DNA from: Coprococcus phoceensis
GTDB taxonomy: Bacteria; Bacillota; Clostridia; Lachnospirales; Lachnospiraceae
Reading direction: 5' to 3'
DNA length: 64,000 bases
Assembly (NCBI RefSeq): GCF_900104635.1
Contig: NZ_FNWC01000006.1
Coordinates: forward strand, 1 to 64,000
Positions within the stretch are counted from its first letter, which is position 1; each line of letters opens with the position of its first letter. Below, piece by piece: positions 8,780-18,800 of this stretch. Both the position numbers and the translations under genes were made by a program. Below the pieces are notes generated by a model. That model was not told the origin of the DNA and ran no database searches. It worked only from the letters and a program-made list of their open reading frames with translations.

Positions 8780-9140
8780 GACAAGTAATTCTAGTGGCGT
8801 TATTATCTTATCAGACAGAGTGATTAAGCACGCTAGGGTCAATCACACACTTGAGTAAGCATATATAAGAGATGTTTTCACTTTGATAGCATGAATGAGC
8901 ATGGACTATCAGACTAAAAATAGGGTTTCTGACTGGGGCTGTTTCGTTTAGCCACGAGCCTCTCAAGGCTCGTGAGCGTTAAGAACGGAACAGACACAGG
9001 AAGAAAGGGAACGCCTTTAGGCGCTCGTAAAGGGCGTATATGTAACACCGCCCTGCGTATACATGTCATAGTACCTAGAAACTGTGATAAATAAAGGAAA
9101 AAACACAATTTTTACCCCGCAAAAAAACGGGGCATACGAA
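8780..9140 (+). other. Candidate origin of transfer/replication of the element
   Basis: This 360-base stretch has no convincing gene and several inverted repeats. CACGAGCC/GGCTCGTG has a six-base loop (8953-8974), CGCCT/AGGCG has a two-base loop (9012-9023), and CCCCG/CGGGG surrounds an A-rich loop (9115-9132). It lies directly upstream of the Rep_trans/MobT gene, where Tn916 relatives keep oriT. Function is inferred from position and structure. Confidence 0.45.
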
Positions 9141-9154
9141 AGGAGAAATGCACT

Positions 9155-10246
9155 ATAACTACACACAAAAATTTATCCGTTAAGATTGATTACATCAGCA
9201 TTGTATTTGAAACGGCAACCGCTGAAGATGTAATCATGCACATTTTAGATTTACCGACTGACATTTTCAATGTTTATCCAGCAACGATAAAATTCAAGAC
9301 TTATCAGGCACGCTGGCAGATTGGAGATATTTATGTATCGGGGGACGCAAGAAAGACAGAGGACAACCCACAGGGGCTAGGCTGTTATCTTGTTATGACT
9401 GGCAGAGGTTGTGATGATATTTTCCGTATTCTCGACAGTAGGAATTATACCTTTGGGGATATGTTCCGACGCTGTGAGCGAAGATACGGACTGGATAATT
9501 TCCATTTCACAAGACTTGATATTGCCATTGATGATAAGAACGAAAAGCCATTCTTTACCATAGAGCAGATAAAGAAGAAATGCGAAAAAGAGGAATTTAT
9601 TTCTAATAGTGAGGGCTACCACTTTGACGAAAGCAAGTTTGATGATTTCGACACTGCAAAGACTGTTTATATTGGTGCTGGTAAATCGGGATTGTCCTAC
9701 CGCTTTTATGACAAAGATAAGGAAGTCTGTTCAAAACATAATAAGACACTTGATGAAGTCGGCAGTTGGAAACGGACAGAAATGCAACTGCGTGATGATA
9801 AGGCTCATGCCTTTGCCATGACATTCAAAGACAGACCGCTGGAACTTGGGGAACTGGCTTTCGGGCTATTGGCAAACAACCTACGCTTTGTCGTGCCAAA
9901 CAGAAATGAAAGTAATAAGAGCAGATGGAAAACGTGTCGGTTTTGGGAACGCTTTTTAGGGGCTATGGAAGTCTTAAAACTGCAAGTACCGAAACTACAT
10001 AATTCTCTTGAGGAAACACAGCAATGGCTCACAGAGGGTGGCGTGATTTCCGCTGTGAAAAGTTTTTACTTCTTGGAAGAACATGACGCATTAGGTGGAC
10101 TGGAAAAAGTGGGAACTATGCTTGATAAGGCAAGATACAGCAATTCCCTTTCCAGTAAACTAACCGCCCACTTACAGAGGATAGACCGCACCGATCTTAT
10201 CCCCTATATCCAATATAACACGAAACATGGGAAAGGGGGTATCTGA
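9155..10246 (+). CDS. Rep_trans/MobT-family rolling-circle initiator or relaxase
   Basis: The protein resembles rolling-circle initiators of the Rep_trans family, which includes MobT relaxases of Tn916-like elements. It has the family-like segments [10 protein letters not shown] and [12 protein letters not shown] and a C-terminal helical region. It would nick the element origin to start replication or transfer. The homologous N-terminus extends upstream of the first in-frame ATG (9236) to an ATA codon at 9155, which sits 9 bases after AGGAG. The nearer ATG at 9148 is out of frame. The stop overlaps the xis start (TGATG). Confidence 0.75.
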   Translation: MTTHKNLSVKIDYISIVFETATAEDVIMHILDLPTDIFNVYPATIKFKTYQARWQIGDIYVSGDARKTEDNPQGLGCYLVMTGRGCDDIFRILDSRNYTFGDMFRRCERRYGLDNFHFTRLDIAIDDKNEKPFFTIEQIKKKCEKEEFISNSEGYHFDESKFDDFDTAKTVYIGAGKSGLSYRFYDKDKEVCSKHNKTLDEVGSWKRTEMQLRDDKAHAFAMTFKDRPLELGELAFGLLANNLRFVVPNRNESNKSRWKTCRFWERFLGAMEVLKLQVPKLHNSLEETQQWLTEGGVISAVKSFYFLEEHDALGGLEKVGTMLDKARYSNSLSSKLTAHLQRIDRTDLIPYIQYNTKHGKGGI

Positions 10247-10449
10247 TGAATAACAACGATATTCCCGTATGGGAAAAATACACCCTTACCATTGAAGAAG
10301 CGTCAAAATATTTCCGTATCGGAGAAAACAAGTTAAGACGATTGGCAGAGGAAAACAAGGACGCTGGCTGGCTCATTATGAATGGCAACCGCATACAGAT
10401 TAAACGCCGACAGTTTGAAAAGGTCATTGACAAATTGGACGCAATCTAA
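10246..10449 (+). CDS. xis: Tn916-like excisionase
   Basis: The 67-residue basic protein has a winged-helix MerR/Xis-like DNA-binding fold ([20 protein letters not shown]) and the length and context of Tn916 Xis. It would bend DNA at the element ends and steer the integrase toward excision. It overlaps the initiator gene by one base and precedes int by 78 bases that contain a hairpin. Confidence 0.9.
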   Translation: MNNNDIPVWEKYTLTIEEASKYFRIGENKLRRLAEENKDAGWLIMNGNRIQIKRRQFEKVIDKLDAI

Positions 10450-10456
10450 TGCAAAT

Positions 10457-10500
10457 GAGCCTTGTATGTGTTATGATGAATACAAGTCATATCAAGGCTC
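10457..10500 (+). terminator. xis-int intergenic hairpin
   Basis: GAGCCTTG (10457-10464) pairs with CAAGGCTC (10493-10500) across a 28-base loop. It ends just before the int ribosome binding site. There is no U-run, so it is more likely to modulate int expression or RNA stability than to be a full terminator. Confidence 0.4.
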
Positions 10501-10527
10501 TTTCCAACAAGGAAAGGAGCAGACACC

Positions 10528-11721
10528 ATGAAAGAAAAAAGACGGGATAGCAAAGGACGTATCCTGCATACTGGAGAGAGCCAACGAACAGACGGGAAAT
10601 ACTTATATAAATATGTGGACGCATTTGGAAACACAAAATATGTGTATGCTTGGAGATTGACACCCACAGACCCGACACCAAAGGGAAAACGGGAAAAACC
10701 CTCACTTCGTGAACTGGAACAGCAGATAAGACGGGATATTGAGGACGGTATCGACAGCACAGGCAAGAAAATGACGCTTTGCCAACTCTACGCCAAACAG
10801 AACACACAGAGGGCAAACGTGAAGAAGAGCACACAGAAACAACGGGAACAGCTCATGCGGTTATTGAAAGAGGACAAGTTAGGTGCTAGGAGCATTGATA
10901 CGATAAAACCCTCTGACGCTAAGGAATGGGCGTTACGCATGAAAGACAAAGGCTTTTCCTATAACACCATTAACAACCATAAACGCTCGTTAAAAGCGTC
11001 ATTCTATATCGCCATACAAGACGATTGTGTAAGGAAAAACCCTTTTGATTTCAAGTTAAGTGAAGTTATAGAAAATGATACCAAAGAGAAAGTCGCATTG
11101 ACAGAGGAACAGGAACAAGCCCTACTCTCATTCATCAAGGCGGACAATGTGTATCACAAGTATTATGATGATGTGCTGATACTGTTAAAGACAGGACTTC
11201 GTATCTCGGAACTGTGCGGACTGACAGTAGCCGATATTGATTTCAAGAATGAAGTTGTGATTATCGACCACCAGTTATTAAAGAGCAAGGAACAGGGCTA
11301 CTATATTGAAACGCCTAAGACAAAAAGCGGAGCAAGGCAAGTGCCATTAAGCAGAGAAACGATACAAGCATTTCAACGGGTTATGAAGAAACGCCCAAAG
11401 GCAGAACCATTTGTGATAGACGGACGGGGCAACTTTCTATTTGTAAATCATAAAGGCAAGCCCAAAGTTGCGATTGATTACAATATGCTTTTTGTCCGTA
11501 TGGTAGAGAAATACAACAAGCACCATAAGGACAATCCCTTGCCACATATCACACCGCATACACTACGCCATACGTTCTGCACAAGGCTGGCAAGTAAGAA
11601 CATGAACCCAAAAGATTTACAGTATATCATGGGACATTCAAATATCAGTATCACAATGAACTGGTATGCTCATGCGTCCATAGATACTGCAAAATCAGAG
11701 GTTCAGCGTCTAATCGCATAG
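10528..11721 (+). CDS. int: Tn916-family tyrosine integrase
   Basis: This 397-residue recombinase catalyses integration and excision of the element. It has an N-terminal arm-binding region (about 1-70), a SAM-like core-binding domain (about 95-190) and a catalytic domain. Catalytic residues are visible as Arg in KTGLRISELCG, the HTLRHTF box and the nucleophile Tyr380 in WYAHAS. Length and motifs match the Tn916 integrase closely, and the gene appears intact. GGAAAGGAG precedes the ATG. The stop is about 174 bases from the inferred right end, as in Tn916. Confidence 0.93.
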   Translation: MKEKRRDSKGRILHTGESQRTDGKYLYKYVDAFGNTKYVYAWRLTPTDPTPKGKREKPSLRELEQQIRRDIEDGIDSTGKKMTLCQLYAKQNTQRANVKKSTQKQREQLMRLLKEDKLGARSIDTIKPSDAKEWALRMKDKGFSYNTINNHKRSLKASFYIAIQDDCVRKNPFDFKLSEVIENDTKEKVALTEEQEQALLSFIKADNVYHKYYDDVLILLKTGLRISELCGLTVADIDFKNEVVIIDHQLLKSKEQGYYIETPKTKSGARQVPLSRETIQAFQRVMKKRPKAEPFVIDGRGNFLFVNHKGKPKVAIDYNMLFVRMVEKYNKHHKDNPLPHITPHTLRHTFCTRLASKNMNPKDLQYIMGHSNISITMNWYAHASIDTAKSEVQRLIA

Positions 11722-11883
11722 AAGTATTTACCACGATTTTAACCACGCTTGATAGCGAAAATATAAGAAGATAGACCTAGATATGTGAGGTTTACAACAA
11801 AAGCAAAATGCCCGTAGAGCCGATAAAATAAGGCTTTACGGACATTTAAGAAGATATAAAAAGATAGTCAAAAAGACATATAT

Positions 11884-11909
11884 AATTTTTCTTTAATTTC
11901 TTTTATATT
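11884..11909. other. Right junction (att) of the Tn916-type element
   Basis: ATATATAATTTTT (11878-11890) at this end mirrors the left junction. From about 11896 the sequence returns to host DNA, the 5' codons of the fumarase alpha gene. The region 11722-11880 has no gene, only A/T-rich terminal sequence with short repeats of the kind used as integrase arm sites. Confidence 0.55.
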
Positions 11910-11924
11910 GATTGTACGAATCAC
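11896..11924 (-). pseudogene. Displaced 5' end of the fumarase alpha gene
   Basis: On the minus strand AGGAG, 8 bases, then GTG opens a frame reading V-IRTINIKEI before running into element sequence. This fits the usual N-terminus of class I fumarase alpha subunits (RxIxVxEI...MCIEAN), whose remaining codons are at 3384-4181. Joining the two gives RTINIKEI, two or so residues, then NIKEMCIEAN, the expected spacing. Confidence 0.78.
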
Positions 11925-11948
11925 GTAGGTCACTCCTTTCAGGCTAAA

Positions 11949-11993
11949 AGAGCCAAAATATAATATGTATTATCATATCATATTCTGGCTCTT
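11949..11993. terminator. Bidirectional terminator upstream of the fumarase gene
   Basis: AGAGCC and GGCTCT form the base of a long A/T-rich stem, with U-rich sequence on both sides. It separates the DUF4153-like gene upstream from the fumarase start. Confidence 0.6.
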
Positions 11994-12004
11994 CTTTCTA
12001 TTTT

Positions 12005-13495
12005 TTATTTGTCCGTCAAATATTGTTCTGCCTCTTTTACAGCCTGCATTTTTGCATAGTTCCACTTGCGTATATCCAAATTCCGATATCTTTCCTTTAT
12101 GTCAGAAAAATAATTTTTCAATACATTCTTTGGTTGCTCTAAATCATCATAATACCAATAATCATTTTCACTCCATGTAATCTCTTGTGGCTGAATCTTG
12201 GCAATTGCTGGTGCTGCATCATCGGATAAACTATAAACAAGATAATTCAGTTCTCCCATATTCATATTTTCTGTATTTGCAATATTATATGTTGCAATCC
12301 AATAGTCTGGTCTCGCCAAAGAAAATACAATATAACAACAGCCAACTACCAGCATGATATAGCGAAACAACGGAAATTTCTTTTTATAAATGCTAAGAAT
12401 TGTTCCGAGCATTACCAATGTAAGTGTTCCCAAAAACCAAAGCACAAACATCCGTAAAAATGTAAGATGATAAACATCTACATACATCCACATGCGGTAC
12501 GCAGATGAAAAAATCATAATAAACGTACACATACAAATGATTGCAAGGATTCCTTTTAAAATCTTATTTTCTTGAAACAAATAGATACTTACGAGCACCA
12601 TCAAAAAGTTAATAATACTCACAAAGAGAAGTTCCCAAAATCCGGAACGTGCATACTCTGCATAAGTGATTTCTGCCGGAATTCCACCATCCTGTCCTAT
12701 GAACAGATATATAATCTGAATCACACTGTAAAAAAGATATATTACTGCGATAACAGATGTAAATGTAATTCCTACTATCGGATTGCATTTCTTTCCTCTC
12801 GTCTCTGTTTCCTCTTCTGGTTGGTATCTGCATAGTGCACTGAAAAATGCATAACATAAAATGCACATTATCAAAGCCATCATACAAATTCCAAAAATAT
12901 TCCCAAATTGAATATGGCTTGCTATATTTCCAAAATACATCTCAAAGATACGATCTGAATGTACGAGCAACGGAAGAATGAGCAATAAAAGTCCTGCTGC
13001 AATTACCACTCCGACTAAAATATACACTGCAATCCTTTTCTGTTTTGATGATTTTGGTGCAATATACGCTGCCGCATGACGGAACGGATAAACGATACTC
13101 CCAAGCGTTATTCCAATTACCACAATTATATTTCTAAAGTATACTTGAAAGCTCCAATTGAGGTCTTTGTAAAACTGATGTATCATCATTACAACAAACA
13201 ATAAAAAGATTCCAACCCAGTTAAAAAATATGATAAATGCATTGGTCGTCATAAAGCTTGAAATTGCAAGCAATATCATCCCTAAAATATAAATCCATGT
13301 ATATCTTTGGATTGTAAGCCCAATCTTTTTCACATATCGGACTCCAAACAATATTGTAACCACAATAAGAATCGGAAACGTAACACCATTGAAGTTACTG
13401 TACATACAAAACGCAAATATCATTCCGTATAAAAGACTCATTAGACCAAAGAATGGAAATTGTGTTTCCATTTTGCTAATCAATGTTTTTTCCAT
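12005..13495 (-). CDS. Polytopic membrane protein, DUF4153/DUF4173-like
   Basis: The 496-residue protein has roughly a dozen hydrophobic segments from residue 13 to about 410, then a soluble C-terminal tail rich in Trp and Tyr. The conserved-looking stretch TYAEYARSGFWELLFVS and the following ARPDYWIATYNI recall bacterial membrane families annotated DUF4153 or DUF4173. Function is unknown. It begins 4 bases after a small membrane protein gene in the same direction, so the two are likely co-expressed, and it ends at a strong hairpin. Confidence 0.7.
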   Translation of the reverse strand: MEKTLISKMETQFPFFGLMSLLYGMIFAFCMYSNFNGVTFPILIVVTILFGVRYVKKIGLTIQRYTWIYILGMILLAISSFMTTNAFIIFFNWVGIFLLFVVMMIHQFYKDLNWSFQVYFRNIIVVIGITLGSIVYPFRHAAAYIAPKSSKQKRIAVYILVGVVIAAGLLLLILPLLVHSDRIFEMYFGNIASHIQFGNIFGICMMALIMCILCYAFFSALCRYQPEEETETRGKKCNPIVGITFTSVIAVIYLFYSVIQIIYLFIGQDGGIPAEITYAEYARSGFWELLFVSIINFLMVLVSIYLFQENKILKGILAIICMCTFIMIFSSAYRMWMYVDVYHLTFLRMFVLWFLGTLTLVMLGTILSIYKKKFPLFRYIMLVVGCCYIVFSLARPDYWIATYNIANTENMNMGELNYLVYSLSDDAAPAIAKIQPQEITWSENDYWYYDDLEQPKNVLKNYFSDIKERYRNLDIRKWNYAKMQAVKEAEQYLTDK

Positions 13496-13499
13496 AATG

Positions 13500-13811
13500 T
13501 CACCTCTTTTTTCTTGTCAAGAATAAAAATACAATCTGTATTATCCAACAACTCACACTTATGAAAGCAATTCCATTCAAATGAATCTGCCAAAATGACA
13601 GGTTTGCCGCATAGTTATCCGCCAATACACCAAAAAAGAAATAGATTGATATCAATGCAAACAGAACCATTGTGGAAATTACGAGAAAAACTGTTCTGCA
13701 ATTTTTCTTTTTTATATTTGCCACTGTTGTAATAACAGTAATTCCACCAAGCACATATACCGCAATCATAACAAAATGAAAATAGTTCATTACATCTGTC
13801 AAAGTATTCAT
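13500..13811 (-). CDS. Small membrane protein, unknown function
   Basis: The 103-residue protein has three predicted membrane segments (about residues 10-28, 40-62 and 74-97) and ends in lysine and arginine. No family is recognised. It sits between the HTH regulator gene (21 bases upstream) and the DUF4153-like gene, suggesting a four-gene membrane operon. Confidence 0.6.
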   Translation of the reverse strand: MNTLTDVMNYFHFVMIAVYVLGGITVITTVANIKKKNCRTVFLVISTMVLFALISIYFFFGVLADNYAANLSFWQIHLNGIAFISVSCWIIQIVFLFLTRKKR

Positions 13812-13832
13812 ACTATCCTCTCCTTTTCAATA

Positions 13833-14048
13833 TCACTCTTCTTCATCAGGAACATACTCAATAATATCTCCCGGCTGACAATCAAGAGCCTTACATATTG
13901 CTTCCAATGTAGAAAACCGAATTGCTTTTGCTTTATTATTTTTTAAAATAGATAAGTTTGCCATCGTGATATCCACCTCTTTTGAAAGCTCTGTCAGCCC
14001 CTTTTTCCTCTGTGCCATGACGACGTCTAAGTTAATGATAATTCCCAT
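13833..14048 (-). CDS. Short Cro/C1-type transcriptional regulator
   Basis: The 71-residue protein is essentially a single helix-turn-helix domain (about residues 18-62; LTELSKEVDITMANLSILKNNK) with an acidic C-terminus. This type is frequently found directly next to DUF2975 membrane proteins, as it is here, 11 bases after that gene. It probably regulates its own cluster, an inference from organisation. Confidence 0.85.
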   Translation of the reverse strand: MGIIINLDVVMAQRKKGLTELSKEVDITMANLSILKNNKAKAIRFSTLEAICKALDCQPGDIIEYVPDEEE

Positions 14049-14059
14049 ATGGCACCTCC

Positions 14060-14512
14060 CTAAATTGTAAGATCATTTTCTTCTTTGTAATTGATTGCCT
14101 GGCGAAAAACACAGGATAATACAATACAAAAAAGTGCTGCGATGAAAAATACAAGAATAATAATCAATGTGGCCGGTGTTGGGACAAAAAATACTTTTAA
14201 AATAAATAAAATAGAAATACTAAAACTGCAGACTGACATAATTTCTAAACTTTTTACATTCTGCCACACAAAGCAATCATCACAAATTACCGTCTTCATC
14301 ATTTTACGGAGCTGTCCTAAAATAAATATTCCAAATATAGATGATGCCGCAAATACAACCAGCATCTTGTAATAATTCTGAGCAATTGCTACTGAATAGT
14401 ATTCTCCTGCTAATTTTAGAGTGAACGGCAAAGTCACAACAACTATCATTCCAGAAAAATACATGATATCTAATATGATTTTTGTAAATTTAATAATTTT
14501 TTCTTCTCTCAT
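14060..14512 (-). CDS. DUF2975-like membrane protein
   Basis: The 150-residue protein has four predicted membrane segments (about 13-30, 48-65, 90-108 and 115-135). Size, topology and pairing with a small Cro/C1 regulator fit the DUF2975 family. The function is unknown; such pairs are suspected membrane-signal-responsive regulators. It is the first gene of the cluster running down to 12005. Confidence 0.7.
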   Translation of the reverse strand: MREEKIIKFTKIILDIMYFSGMIVVVTLPFTLKLAGEYYSVAIAQNYYKMLVVFAASSIFGIFILGQLRKMMKTVICDDCFVWQNVKSLEIMSVCSFSISILFILKVFFVPTPATLIIILVFFIAALFCIVLSCVFRQAINYKEENDLTI

Positions 14513-14639
14513 AGCTTTTTCCTTTCTTTTAATGTCTTATTTGTTGATGTTAATATATCACATAACATTCTGTTTTTCAATAGTTTTTTATCGTTTTTCA
14601 ATATGTATTTATTGTTTTATAAAAAGTTACAAAAAAAGA

Positions 14640-14661
14640 CACAGCACTATTTTGTGCTGTG
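14640..14661 (-). terminator. Terminator of the long nucleoside operon
   Basis: CACAGCAC pairs with GTGCTGTG around a six-base loop and is followed on the minus strand by CTTTTTTT. The YibE/F stop codon lies inside the hairpin, so transcription should end right after that gene. Confidence 0.75.
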
Positions 14662-15813
14662 ACTCTTTGCAAATACTGTAGCGGCTATAAACGCCACAAA
14701 CGGCACGGTACATATAATTCCGATACTTCCGGCAATACTTCTGATTACTTCGATTGCTATAAAGTCTGTATTCATCAACTGCTGGAATCCGATTCCGTAG
14801 GAATAGATCATAACCATCATGTTTAATGAATTTCCTGCAAATGCAAGAATCAATGTGTTCGACATTGTTCCCATTGCATCTTTTCCAATATTCATTCCTG
14901 ACCGGAACAACTCCCACCTTGTCAGTTGTGGATTTACTATGTGAAGTTCCGCAATGGAAGATGCAATACTCATTGCCACATCCATTACCGCCCCCATACA
15001 TGCAATTAAGATTCCACACAGGAAGAGATCCTTTATCTTTAAATCAGTTGTTCCCATGATGAGAAGTAAATTTTCCGCTTCTTCCATCTGGTATGTTGTC
15101 ACTGACATGAATCTCTGTGCAATAACAGAAAATCCTGCTCCTGCAAGCACTCCGCACATGCTTCCGATTGCTGCGACCACAGTCTTAATCTGAATCCCAT
15201 CTATCAAAAAGAACGTTACCAGATTACAAATCAGAATGAGAACAATTGTTACAAGGAGTGCCGAATATCCTTTCATTGTAAGCGGCAGTAAAATCCATAT
15301 AATACACACCATCGTGAATATAATACCAACCGCTGATTTTGCTCCCTTTTTTCCGCCAATGACAATTAACAGTAAGATAAAAATTGCAATCGCTGCTATA
15401 ATCTGTGGTACTCGATAATAATTATAGACCGATACCTGATATCCTCCATCATCATCTGTATCAATTCGGATAGATACTTTATCTCCCTGACTGACTCTGA
15501 CATTATACAGAGAACTGAAATAGTTTGTTACTTCTGCAGTTTCACCTTTGTATGCTCCTGTCAGTATTTTTACCTGAAGTTTCATATCCCCACGCCACAG
15601 ACCATCTGTACTCTCATCTACAGTCACATTATCTTCCAGAATTCCAACTACTTTTCCAATTTCATAAGAAGTCCCTGATGTATCTCCTTCTTTGTAAACT
15701 GGTCTGTCATGGTTTGCATAGTAGATCACCAATATAAAAGCAAGGGCAGCCAGCACCCCAATGAGCAACTGGCCACCTTTCCTTTTCATAGGTGAAGTCC
15801 ATATTTTTTTCAT
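14647..15813 (-). CDS. YibE/F family membrane protein
   Basis: The 388-residue protein has an N-terminal membrane segment (about 13-30) and an extracytoplasmic beta-rich region with LQVKILTGAYKGETAEV. Seven or so further membrane helices follow from about residue 135. This is the YibE/F architecture, whose function is undetermined. It starts 22 bases after the giant PHP-domain protein gene and is the last gene before the operon terminator, so it may assist handling or export of those surface enzymes, which is speculative. Confidence 0.8.
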   Translation of the reverse strand: MKKIWTSPMKRKGGQLLIGVLAALAFILVIYYANHDRPVYKEGDTSGTSYEIGKVVGILEDNVTVDESTDGLWRGDMKLQVKILTGAYKGETAEVTNYFSSLYNVRVSQGDKVSIRIDTDDDGGYQVSVYNYYRVPQIIAAIAIFILLLIVIGGKKGAKSAVGIIFTMVCIIWILLPLTMKGYSALLVTIVLILICNLVTFFLIDGIQIKTVVAAIGSMCGVLAGAGFSVIAQRFMSVTTYQMEEAENLLLIMGTTDLKIKDLFLCGILIACMGAVMDVAMSIASSIAELHIVNPQLTRWELFRSGMNIGKDAMGTMSNTLILAFAGNSLNMMVMIYSYGIGFQQLMNTDFIAIEVIRSIAGSIGIICTVPFVAFIAATVFAKSHSTK

Positions 15814-15835
15814 TTTTGTTCACCTGTTTTGCTGT

Positions 15836-18800
15836 TTAGTTTACTTTTCTCTTTTTTGTAAATGACACTGCGATCACTGAGGCTGCAATCAGAACCAGAT
15901 ACATTGTAACAGCTTGTTGATCGCCGGTCTGAGCCCCTTTATTTGCTGTATTTTGAGGTTTCTTGCCGTTTCCATTTTGACTGCCGCTTCCGGCATTTCC
16001 ACCGTTTCCGGTATTACCATCATTGTTGTTATTACCGCCATTGCCATTATTACTCTTTTCTACAAGTGCCTTTTTCGCATCCTGAAGTGCTTTTACTGCT
16101 GCATCTACTTCTGCCTGTGTTGCATTTTCATCTGCATATACACGTTGTGCCTCTTTCAATGCCGTAGCATAGTTGTTCCAGCTTTCTTCTGTATAACTGC
16201 TCTGTGATTTTGCAGGAAGTTTTTCTATTTCTTCCAAAAGCGCATTCTTATCAACTGTCACGCCAGTCTGTTCTTGTTTAATCTCATCACAGTTACGGAC
16301 TCTTAAGCATGTGACCGGAATGTCTGACTCTCCTTCCGGATGTGCATATACAAGTCCTACTGCCGAAACGGTTGCTCCTTTTTTCACGAAAGATGCCAGT
16401 TCATTCTTTCCGGTTGTTCCGGAAGTAATATAACCGTCAATAAAGACATTTCCTTTTTCTCCGCTTCCATCCTCAATCCAGAACTGTGATACTCCGGTTC
16501 CATCTGCACTGTAAACTACATCTGTTACCTTTCCACTGATCTGAACAAGCTTTCCTCCGTTCTCTTCATAATTCATCGCATCTTTTGCAGATAGTTTTTC
16601 CGGATCATACACATGGGTATCATCTGGAATGATCTCGCTTTTAATGATCTGGATTTCTTTATCTCCCTGATATGCGTCTACATATCCGGTAATTCTGATT
16701 TTTGTTCCGATTTCCAGACCCGTCTGTGCATATGGGAATACGGTAATTCCGGCAGTGTCGTCCTGCACGTAAATAGCATCAAAGAATTTGTTATTTTCAT
16801 TGCTCGTACCTGCTGTCACATAGCCTTCGATTGCAAATACATCACCCATTTTTCCTTCTTTACGCACTGTCTCAATCGGTGTCGTCTCAAGCTCTACTGT
16901 CACTTCATCCAAAATATTCTCTACAATTGTCTTGTTGAGGTATGGCAGATCCCAAATATTATCCTGCTCCGCCTTCACTTCAAAGTCAGAGATAAATACA
17001 GTTCCTGCCACAAATACATTTGCACCGCTATCAAGCGTCTCATGTGCAAGCGCCACCATATCTCCTTTTTCTACTACAACCGGACTACCTGATACCGGAT
17101 TTCCGTTTTCATCTTTGCAGTCAATAGAATATGTTGTGTCATATCCTGTAATCAGTGCCTCTGCTTTTCCGGCTGCAACTGCATCTTTGTCAAGGTTTAC
17201 CGTACATCCGCTGTATGCACTGTATTCCTGATCTTCTACTGCACCTTCTAAATATTTTGAATCTTTGTTGTAGTTTTTCAGATATAAGCGGTATGGCTGA
17301 CCGCCGTTATTTGTCTCGTCATATGCTTCATCACTGTTCAGGGTTGTTGTTGCCCCGACTGCTTTTAAGAGCTTGTTCATCTCTGTTGCTGTCTGGCCGC
17401 TTGTTGTATCCTGATAATCTGCAATTCCGCATGCGATTAATGTGCCGCCTTTATCTGTGTAGTCTTTTACCATGTTAATAAATTCATCACTGAAATGCGA
17501 AGGTTTGTAATCTCCGGCATTTGCTGTTCCTGTTTTCTTTGCCGGTGCTGAGACAACAAGCAATGCACAGTCTTCTAACATTTCTGGTGTGATCTCATCT
17601 TTCACAACCTCAACTTTTACATTCTTGTCTCCCGCAATCTTTGTAAAGTTTCCGACATTTCCACCATAATATCCTGTCACATAGTCATTGTAATGTGTAC
17701 CGTCAATGATTACTTTTGTCACCATCTCCGGCGTTACATATGTAAGCTTCAAAACGCTGCTATAAACTTTCTCTACTCCGTTGAGTGTTGCATTCACTGT
17801 GACATTTAGTTCCATGTTTCCTACTTTGTCATAAGTATAATCAAATGTGTAAGATGCTGTTCCCATCGAATCTACTTTTGTCAGGTTATTTTTCTCCAAA
17901 TCAACTTCATGTACATTTTCTCCATCTACGGAAAATGTAATTGAGTTGATTGTCATATCTGTATTTTCATTGTTGTATAAATCCAATGTGACAGGCAATG
18001 CCTCTCCTTTTACCGGAAGTACTTCGGTTGTAGAGATTCCGTTGATTCCTGCTGCTTCCACTTCTCCTACCCATACCGGAGCCGTCACTGCTATATCACC
18101 GTCAGTCTCTGTGATTTTCAAATAGTAATATGAATAGTTATTATCTATCTGGAATTCTACTGTATCTGTATTGGCTGCAACAGTCTCTTCTTTCAGTACA
18201 AGTCCGCCATTTGTAATGACTTGAACTTTTCCGATAGAATCATCAGTCTTATCACTTAATTCTGCTTTTAAAGTAACGGTGTCTCCTACCTGTCCTTCTG
18301 ACAAAATAGAGCCCATCTCATAACCATCTAATGTGTAATAAATGTTTAAGTCATTATCTTCAGTTGCATACACACGATAGTTGCGCATTGCATCATAGAT
18401 ATTTTCCTGTGTGAGGCTGTCAGCTAATACAACACTTCGTGCTGTGTTGGCATCTCCCCAAAGTCCTTTGTGGTTGTCCTGATTGTTTGTCGGAGCTACA
18501 TGCCATCCTTTATCAAGTGCTCTCTGATAGTACTCGTAAGATGGGAAATATCCGGAACTTCCGATTGCTCCTTCTCCATTTCCAACTTCAATTGTTGTGA
18601 TCAGCTTGTCAATTTCTTCATCGTAGTGAGCAAAATCACTGAAATCACCAAATGTCGTTCCTGGGTGATTGAATTGTGAAATTGACTGTGGCGCTGTCTT
18701 TAACGCTGCATAGTAGTTCTGCAAGGCTGTGCTGTATGTTGAGAATTCTGTCTGTGTCCTGCTCTGGAACCCTTCCGTATTGAAAGTGTTCATATGTCCA

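Larger units (their letters stand above)
4204..11895. mobile_element. Tn916-type integrative mobilizable element carrying a pantothenate operon
   Basis: The element is bounded by the two halves of the fumarase alpha gene. It holds, on the plus strand, a Rep_trans/MobT initiator, a Tn916-like xis and a Tn916-like int ending about 174 bases from the right end, which is the Tn916 arrangement. On the minus strand it carries an XRE regulator, a small membrane protein and panD-panC-panB-DUF2520. No conjugation ATPase or type IV secretion genes are present, so it would need a helper for transfer. End positions are inferred to within about 15 bases. Confidence 0.8.

Noticed and set aside
8914..9108. 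64-codon minus-strand frame upstream of the MobT-like gene
   Set aside because: It is created by the inverted repeats of the likely origin and lacks a ribosome binding site.
9603..9824. Overlapping frames on both strands inside the initiator gene
   Set aside because: They are shadows of a well-supported family protein in another frame.
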